From NCBI RefSeq assembly GCF_003589595.1, contig NW_020654810.1, positions 19,323,068-19,387,067 of the forward strand: a stretch of DNA of 64,000 bases, written 5' to 3'. Source of the stretch: Hyposmocoma kahamanoa. Taxonomy: Eukaryota; Arthropoda; Insecta; Lepidoptera; Cosmopterigidae. The position numbers were made by a program, and so were the translations under genes. Under the pieces are notes generated by a model, which worked only from the letters and a program-made list of their open reading frames with translations, was not told where the DNA came from and did not search any database. Shown here one piece after another: positions 54,301-63,300 of this stretch (positions are counted from its first letter, which is position 1; each line of letters starts with the position of its first letter).

Positions 54301-57300
54301 ATTTGTTTTTTTAAATTGCCAGTTTTTTCAAATTTCGCCGCTCTTTTAGTGAAGTATAAATTGCTAGTTGACAAGAATAAAAAAATAAAAAAGGTTCTTT
54401 TTAGACTTGTTACTGAGGTTTTGTTCAGAAAATACTGAATTTTACAGTGAATGGGACATCGAGCTTTTCATTGGTTAAAATAATCACATGACAAAGGTGA
54501 GATGCTCTATAATATGTCAATCTTGCGCGGCAGACACGTCTCATGTTTTTTGAATAATTTTCCTGGTGAATTACATATTTTTGAGAAAGCTCATCACTAT
54601 TCCAGAAAACCATCGGAATATACTATGCCAAATCCGTAGAGTGGTCCCTTTGTAACTTTTTTTTTGTGAATAATCCTTCTCTATTTCAACTAATTTAAAT
54701 TATTCCATAAAACCAACTTTATTGATAATAAACAATAACAATCGAACTTCTAGTCACGTATTCATCCAAAGAACGGCGTAGGTAATACGCATGAGTGGAA
54801 AATGTAAACAATTGGCATTTTTGCCTTATCAATCGCGCACGAGTACTAACTAATATAGGTAGTAAAAGTTACATTGTATTGTTTTAGTTATCCCCCGATT
54901 ATTATAAAGAGGCATACCATAGACTATGATTAACTCCACCATTATTTTATATATGAGTACATTAATTCTACATTATCGGTCCAAAAGGACCTATTATCAT
55001 AGGTTAATTTTATTATATAAATAGATTCCATAGCAATAGTTATACGTGATTATATTATGTAGATACAGTCAACATTTTCTTGAAATTCATTTCGTATGCA
55101 TTAGCAGAAAAAGTATTTCTAATTTTATGCCAAAAATTGTGCCAGAAAAATGCAATTTAACTAGTGTTGACAAGCAGTTTTTACACAAATAGTTTTTTAA
55201 ACTAAATAAAACCTAATTAAAACCTAATAATATTTAAAAAAATATTATTAGGTTCTTTTTCCCGTTTAAAAACAATCTAATAATGTTTTCATTCAAAAAC
55301 TAAATACAATTCAATTCATTTAAAAACTAAATGAATTACATTATTATTAATCATAACGTTTTGAGTTTCATAGTTATGTAATTTTTTTAAGGTCATGGCT
55401 CTATAGCCAGAGCTCAAAAAATAAATAAATAACAGTGTCGACGGGAAATTGCGAGTTTTTGTACTTACAGATTTTACACGAATTAATTTTAAGTTTAAGT
55501 AGGTATAATACGTTATGAGTTTCTTTATTATTTGTTACCTTTTTAAGCTAATGACGCTATAGTCAATATTCATGCTGGGGGTTACATTTAAGATTATTAT
55601 TGATACAAAGATTGAACAAAAGGAACGAATGAACGAATAAAAAAGTGACCCGATTCAACTGACTCGAACCAGCATCTGTAGCCTTATTGTAGCCAATGCA
55701 ATAATAATAATAATAATAAGTACTGGTCGAGTATTTTTACAAAACATATATGAATTTTCATGGTAGTATAAATATCACCTTATTAAGTAGTATAGTATAA
55801 GTTTTTGTTAACTTTTATTGAACTAAAAAAATTGGTGAAATCTAATAAACCGGATTCATCCCCTAAATTTGACGCCCTTAGAGGTGGAATATTTTCTTCA
55901 AATTTGAATGGTGTTACTACTGTCGTATCCCCATTCCAAAAAAAAAATATTCATCAACATCTTCACAAATATCGTAGCAATCGCGTAACCTTAAAAAAAT
56001 GTCGAATTGGGAACGTCCGCCATTTCAAATGTCGATTAAAAATAAAACATTTCCAATTCCGCTCTACGATACGGACCGTCAAGTAATAATAACAATAATA
56101 ACAACGCACACACTCAACATAGCCCCGCACTAGGGAAACCCTGTGTCGCGGGTGCAATGGACACATAGACAACCACAAATTACACCCAAACTCACGAGAG
56201 AAATAAATGTAGGTCATACAAATATTTCTCCCGGCCCGGGAATCGAACCTGGGACCTCTGCGTGGCAGTCCGGCATGGTAACCGTTCGGCCACGGAGGCA
56301 GTTTAATTAGTCAAGTGTAAAACCCAACTTAAATTTAAAACTAATACACTTACGATAACACTAATAAGTCTAAAATATTACGCCTAACGCGTTGTTGGCT
56401 GTACGTCATGGCGTAATGGCACAGGCAAATAACAAAAAGGTTCAAAAATCACTCACGTTTGTTAAATATATATTTTTCACGCAACTCGAATATTGAGTGA
56501 GTCGAAGTAGCAGATGTAATTAATTCTATGAGCTCGTTTATGTATAGGTGCAGCGTTGCCCGACTCATGAACCGATCAATTCAAACATATCACTGCTTTT
56601 CAGGAACAAATACCTTTCTACTTAAGTTTTGATTATAATGCCCCTCTACAAACTGAGCAAGGAAGCTCTTACAGGGCCCTTATAAGTTTAGGTCCTGACC
56701 TCAGATCAGCCCATGATCGCCACAGACCGTTGGAATTCATCCGGTTCTCAAAATGCTTTGGGTGACCAACCCTGGGTGTATATACAGCATCCTCCCTATT
56801 TTCCAGACAGGTGCCGGAGCTGTTGGCACGCGCACTTTCCGTTGTGTATTACACTATTAACGGTTGTCAGCGCTTTTCAAAAACAGTGGCCAAATTAATT
56901 CATTTTTTAAACTTGATTTCTAAACACCAATCGGCAGTCGACAAAATAAACAGTTGTCTGCGCCGACGCTGAATATTTATAATGACCAGTTCTATTAAAG
57001 CATCAAAAATTTGTATCTGCGTCTTCTTGGTTTTCGTTTAGCAAAGAAAACTAGTCGGTTTTGGAAAATTATTGATAGATGCACTGCAGGTTCTGTCGCA
57101 AAAGCCACTCAACGTCGCGTCACGCGCCGCTTCTCTATAAACAGAGAAGCCCAAGCGACATACAACGTCCCGTGTCTCCATTAACGTGGCTTCAAAATTA
57201 GCAAGCTATTCCAGTTAAAGTTACATTTTTTTAGTAGAAGTACAGCACAAAACAAATTTTATGTTTTCATAAGATATTCATGATATACCACAATACAATA

Positions 57301-60300
57301 CGACTTTAAAGAGAATAAGAAACCGATCTCCATACAAAAACAATATATTTCGTAAGGGGAGCCTGTTGCAGGGAGAATCAACATTCTTAAATATTCAAAA
57401 TCATTGTTGGAATAAAATTTTGTAAATTTTGATATTTGTATGCTAGGAACAACAAACATGTCATAATTTTATTACGTTTATTGCTGCAAAAAGAAGAGAC
57501 TGTCGTTCAAATAATTAATAGCTGTATTATGAGGTTCATGATTTGGCCATAGACATTCGGGTCACGTAGGTAAATTACCGAGTCTCTCAGCCATTACTGC
57601 ATCTAACAAAACAACACATTTCCAACCGGTATGAAAAAATTTAAAAAAATCGTTTTAAAATATAATTTTTAAAACAAAACACGTAAAGTGCTTTCGAGTA
57701 TTATAATATAGTGGTTGACACTGAGACGGTGGTCTCACCACTAATTTTCACTCATTTATTTACGTCAGTAAAACACATCTTACTCAGTTTTAATCTCATT
57801 AACTCTACCAGATTTAGTTTCTCTTGCAGCCAAAGTAACACAGCAGTATATTATGAGAGTGCGTGACCCCGAATAATGAATGAGATCTTGTAAAAAAAAC
57901 ACGCACCGTTTGATGAAAAGTAAATTATCAGAGTACAAAGGAAACAAGAAACGTCTAACATGTTTATGTTTGGAAATATAATATCATTATAACTCTAAAG
58001 ATCGAGTTTTAAAAGAACAACTTTATATTTGAAATCTTGCTCAGGGTTTTCTTGCGAGTGATACGTACAATAAAGTTCCGGCACAAGTTTGCCACCCTGA
58101 GGCACTCTTTTCCACGCTCAGTTCATGTATGAATGCTCCAGACAATATCAATATTATTTATTTGTAAATTCCAAATTGTTTCATTGCTATTGTAGTTTAT
58201 TGTTTGGTTTTGCTTTAAATGTGTATTTGATTTAAATCACTGTTCACTAAGATGGTAAATCATCAACCAATTATGTCTAATATTAATGTAAACCACCTTT
58301 TCCTGTATTATAGTTACAAAAGTTGTTAACTGAAATACCTCATTTTTAATTTCAAAGAACATTCCAATTTACGCTATATTGAAATTATAATAGTAAAATA
58401 AAAAGCTAACCTGAAAAGTACGTGGAATTACATCTATTTGCCAAGTTTTTTTGAAATCGGTTACCGTAAAGTGCGCAAACCCGGATTCATCCCCTAGTTC
58501 GCCACTATACGGAACTTGACATAAGAGATAATCAAAATCGGTTCTCACTACTCAAAATACATTGAGAGGGAAAAACGCCTTGAATTAAAGAATAGCAAAA
58601 TCAACCATTAAAGTAATTGCTCCTTATAATAAAATTTAGGCGCTATTTATAAAAATGAATCTTCATGCGTGAACAGTCACTCTTAGAGGTGGATGATTGT
58701 CTTCAAAATTAAATGGGATCACTATGGAGGTACGCTCTTTCCAACAAAAAAAGAATTATGAAAATCGGTCAACTCACAAATACCGGAGTTATCGCGTAAC
58801 ATACATACAAAAAAAAACATGCAGTCGAATTGAGAACCTCCTCCTTTTTTTGAAGTCGTTTAATTAAAGCATATCGTATTTCAATAACGATCAGATGCTA
58901 AAAAAAATTTTTTAATTTAAGGCTGGCTTCCCAAGGCCTGTGATGTCACGGGCCGCGTCACGCAAGCTCACGTCGTCTTCTTCTTCTTTTTGTTAAATAA
59001 GTTGTACCCACGGTATAAAACAAAAGTGTTTGCAGAAGTAGGTGTGCGTTCTTCACATGACATTTTCGTATGGCAGTTCAAACCAAACTAGAACTGTCGA
59101 CACACACTCCAATACGAGCAGAGGACTGTGGCGTGAGCTTGCCCGTAGAATCGGCGCGGTGCGGCACAGGTGGTTTCTCACAACACTTGATATAGCACCA
59201 TAAGAAACTGGATATTAAATATTTGTTACAAATAAAATGACCATGATTCACGGTAGCTCTACAGTTAGTTAAGACTTGATACTATCTCAGATTGAATTCA
59301 AATTTTTCCCGAACTGAATCTGTTTTACTGCGCGATTAGAGCGTCAGGGACACTGGGACACATTTCAGAATTTATTTTTTTTACAAACGACATTAAAGCC
59401 ATTTGAAAAATGTACGTGTTCTATTTACTTCAGTTGATATAAAAAAAAAATTAGTACATGTGAAGTACCTATTGAATACAGCGGTTTTCTTGTAAAATTT
59501 CTAGGTAAGTTTGAGTTCTTTTTTCTATTCCATTTTTTCCAAAGTGATTGATTCCACACTTTCACTGTTATATGGAATCTACCAAATCCATTTGAGGTTG
59601 TACCCCCTTTTATGGGGTTGCTGGATTATATTGAACGCAGAACGTGTATTCTAGCTAAATTAAATAGGTACACGAAATAGTCCCTATTTCATTTAGCCAG
59701 AATACACGGCTAACCTATAAAGTTTGCAATCATATACGTTCTTATGAGACAATTGTTAATAAAGCGATACGCAAAGCTATGGCTACCGTTTAATGATCAG
59801 AACATGTCGGACGCTAAAGATCGCAGACCATAAACACGGTTAATGCGTCATGCAAGTTCAACCATATTCACGTTTGTAAATATTAAGAAAATGGAATATC
59901 ATTTGTACCTCTAAATCAGTTACATGGATAAAATGTATGACAAAGTGTTAGAGTAATGATTAACGAACTTGAATCGTAATTAAATAATAGATAAACTAGA
60001 CGACTGAATATTCTATTGCGAAATTTGATATAATTCGACAAGTTTATTTAAATTATATCAATAGAGTTGTGTAAAAGAGTTTTGTCCAGGGATGTTCTGT
60101 CACTATACTTATTTTTGCAGTAAAGTAAGCATTACTGCATTCTGCTTTTGAAGGGTATCTGCTGTTGAAACTACAGGAACATGGAACTTAATAACTTTAT
60201 ATCTCAGAGTGACACAGACTTGTCTCTTATCACCAAGCTCTCAGCTTATTTGCCCCGATAATTGATATTATCATTTTTATTATTTTTTGTTAGTAATTAA

Positions 60301-63300
60301 GATTACGTTTGTTGATTTATGTGGGTTCATTAAAAAATAATGTGGCAAACAAAATAAAATGCCCCTTAACATCGTTGATAAATTTCTCGGAAATGTATGT
60401 TTTTTTTCTTTTGTATGATTTTTTCAAGTGACGGGACGAACATGTCGTGGGTCTGATGGTAAGCGACTTGTCTGTCTATAACAGTTGCCTGTAATTTCAC
60501 CAACACCCTTACCCATCAAAACCGGAACGTACCAATGCCACATTACCTCTTCGCGGCAGAAATAGGTAAGGTGGCTGTATTATCCTGGACGAACTCTTTC
60601 ACAAGGAACTCTTGTGAATTGATTCAGAACTAAAACGAGTGCCTTTTTAATATGGCTTAAGAAATTATAATTGACCGATTTAAAGTACAGGAGTAAAAAG
60701 AAGCACTTCTGACATGTAAACACCATGTGACTTTGGGCATGTTCGCAATCGCGCGTGTGCGATAAGTACTAAATTTATACGTAAATTAACTTAATTAAAA
60801 TTTAAATTAAGAAACCAATTCAATTGTAATGACTAAAAATAATATTTATTGTGATAAACTTTATCTATAAGAAGATTTAACGTGTCTAAAATGTATTATT
60901 CATAATTGAAGACAAAAACGACTTGTCATTTATTCCATTCCCTTTATACATATGTTATAGTTTTGGCTTAGGTCATATTGCTTAAAAATGTTACTTAAAT
61001 CTATTGATATTTATATAGATTTTTTTTGTCTTTTACAATATTAAGTGACGGGACGAACAATTCATGTGTCTGGTAGTAAGCTACACGCGTATCCATAACA
61101 GTCGCAGTACCCCTCAGAGTTTTAAATCCCAAAGATCCGGGGAGCACTGCAACTGCGCCCGTCACCCTGAGACATAAGTTAACAAGTCCAATGTGCCTGT
61201 AATTTAACCAGAACTTCAAAACCTAAACACAGTAATGTCGACATTACCGCTTGGCGGCAGATATAAGTAAGGTAGTAAGTAAGGTACAGTACTATCCTGG
61301 ATGAACTCTTTCACAAGGAGCTCTACTGCTACTAAATCTATTAATAAAACAAATATATCTATATACACACACGAAACACACTATTTTTAATAGAAATAAA
61401 TTTGTTATAAACCCAGTGGCGCCACCAGTGGCGCTACACCGCAAAGCATGCCGTTTCCTGATTGGATAAACCAACCACATGAGTGGTATTTAATTTTGTT
61501 CTGTAGAAAGGGGCTTACTCGTATTATTTTAATTGATTACTGACTCCGGTTACTGATCAGTGAGTAAGTTAAGTAATTCCCATTTCTCTTTTATTGTCAT
61601 TATATATCAATTTCTCTAGAAATATATAATAAACTGTTGCTTTACCTTACATGGTATGTACCTATTCTAAGGTGAATAGGTACATACCACCGAGGCCAAT
61701 TTCATTCTTAGTTTTTAAGTATTAATTTAGGATAAGCTCTACTAACATTAAAATGGACCTTAAATGTTGTCTAAAATCCTATTATTATTATTTCTACACC
61801 GAGGGTACGAAGAATATAGTCCACCCGACTCATCATGACAAAATCTACTTATGTACTTATTATAATCAGGTAATATACTTCATCTAGTTGTTATTTTATC
61901 TCTTTGTTGCTGGTGGTGTGAAAAACAAATATTTACGCCGTGGGCGCGTGCTGTTTAGATAACTACAATAACCAATGAACAATACTTCTACGATAAACTA
62001 CATAGGCGTATAAAATTTAAAAGTACCTCTAACCTATTCAAGTGTATTACAAAAAAAATAAAAACGAATCTCTACTGTCACGTTCTAAAGAGTTTTGGAA
62101 AAAAATCGAATATTTAGGTTGTCATATTTTTTTACGTACATAATTGGAAATAATTTTTCGTATCTAAAATCGCATATATATTTTTACTATTTTTGTTTTA
62201 CCAAAAAAAAACAACTTTTCGGAACACTTTACGGTCAACTCTTTATAGTCATCAACCAGTTATGTCTAACGTTAATATAAATCACCCTATTCTGAACTGA
62301 GTATTACGGCGTCTCGGTTTTGAAGAGTTAGGGTGCTGATGAAATTTCCGGCACATGGGACTTTTTAACTTATGTTTCAGGATGACTGGCGCAGTGGCGG
62401 TGCCCCACAGATCTTTGCAATTTAAAGCTCAAAACTGCACTGCAACTGTAATAGACAGGCGTGTCGCTTACTACCAGGTGCACTTGCAGAAATAATGAAC
62501 TTAAAAATATTACCGTTCGCGTCTTGCACCATGTAATCCATTTTGGCCACTGTCTTTAAAATATAGTTTCTTTTTTGATATTTGACTGTACCCATCAATA
62601 GGAAATAACCAACATAAATGTGTTAGCTGGTAAAACTGGGTTTTATTGCAACTGTCCTCAACATATCGAGTTTTTATGATGGGCTATAGCAGAATAACAA
62701 CGAGGACTTTGTAATTAGCACAGTCCTCAGATTTTTTTCAGAGACCCTTTGGCATGCTTATTTTTAATTTTAACTTTAATTTTCGCATGCCAAATAAAGC
62801 CTATTTTATTTTATTTTTTATTTTTAGGTTTTTGCGATTGCCATAAATTGGAAGTGAAACTATATTTCCGGATGTAAATCCGGAAATATAGTTTCACCGT
62901 ATATGTTTGTTTTTTCTTTTCAAAACATTTCTCATGGTTATGGCTGACCGTCTTCAATAATTAATAAAACATTATAATTTATATTGTTCGTCTTTGCACA
63001 TATTACAACACTGTAAATTGTTTTAAATATATTAATTTTATTTAGGTTGAATACAGAAATTGTTTTGACATTTCCTCATTCCATTGCGAGTGCTCTTGTA
63101 CGGCCAGTATCTTTACAACAGGAATGGAGATAAATGTTATATAATGGAGACATGTACCACTTGTGGAACCAAGAGTGGAACAGTCCGAAAGGCTTTTTTC
63201 ATATTGTCCGATAATTTAAAATCTATAATGAATAGTTCTCTACTCACAACTCTAGGGCAAGGATGATTGTACAGACGATCATACAAATAATGCTTCGATT

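Larger units (their letters stand above)
50676..63247 (-). other. NOS: NOS intron 1 (12.6 kb, repeat-filled)
   Basis: No host exon recognised inside. Contents, listed separately: family A copies at 60.06-60.26, 60.42-60.61, 61.04-61.33 and 62.31-62.49 kb; family B copies at 53.88-54.27, 55.81-56.04 and 58.40-58.87 kb; tRNA-derived SINEs at 51.0, 53.0-53.4, 55.6 and 56.1 kb; a foldback MITE near 51.5-52.0 kb; GC-rich MITE end at 58.92 kb; short perfect hairpins at 55.22, 61.65 and 62.85 kb. I see nothing recognisable in 52.2-52.9 kb, 56.3-58.3 kb or 59.2-60.0 kb beyond AT-rich DNA. Confidence 0.8.
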
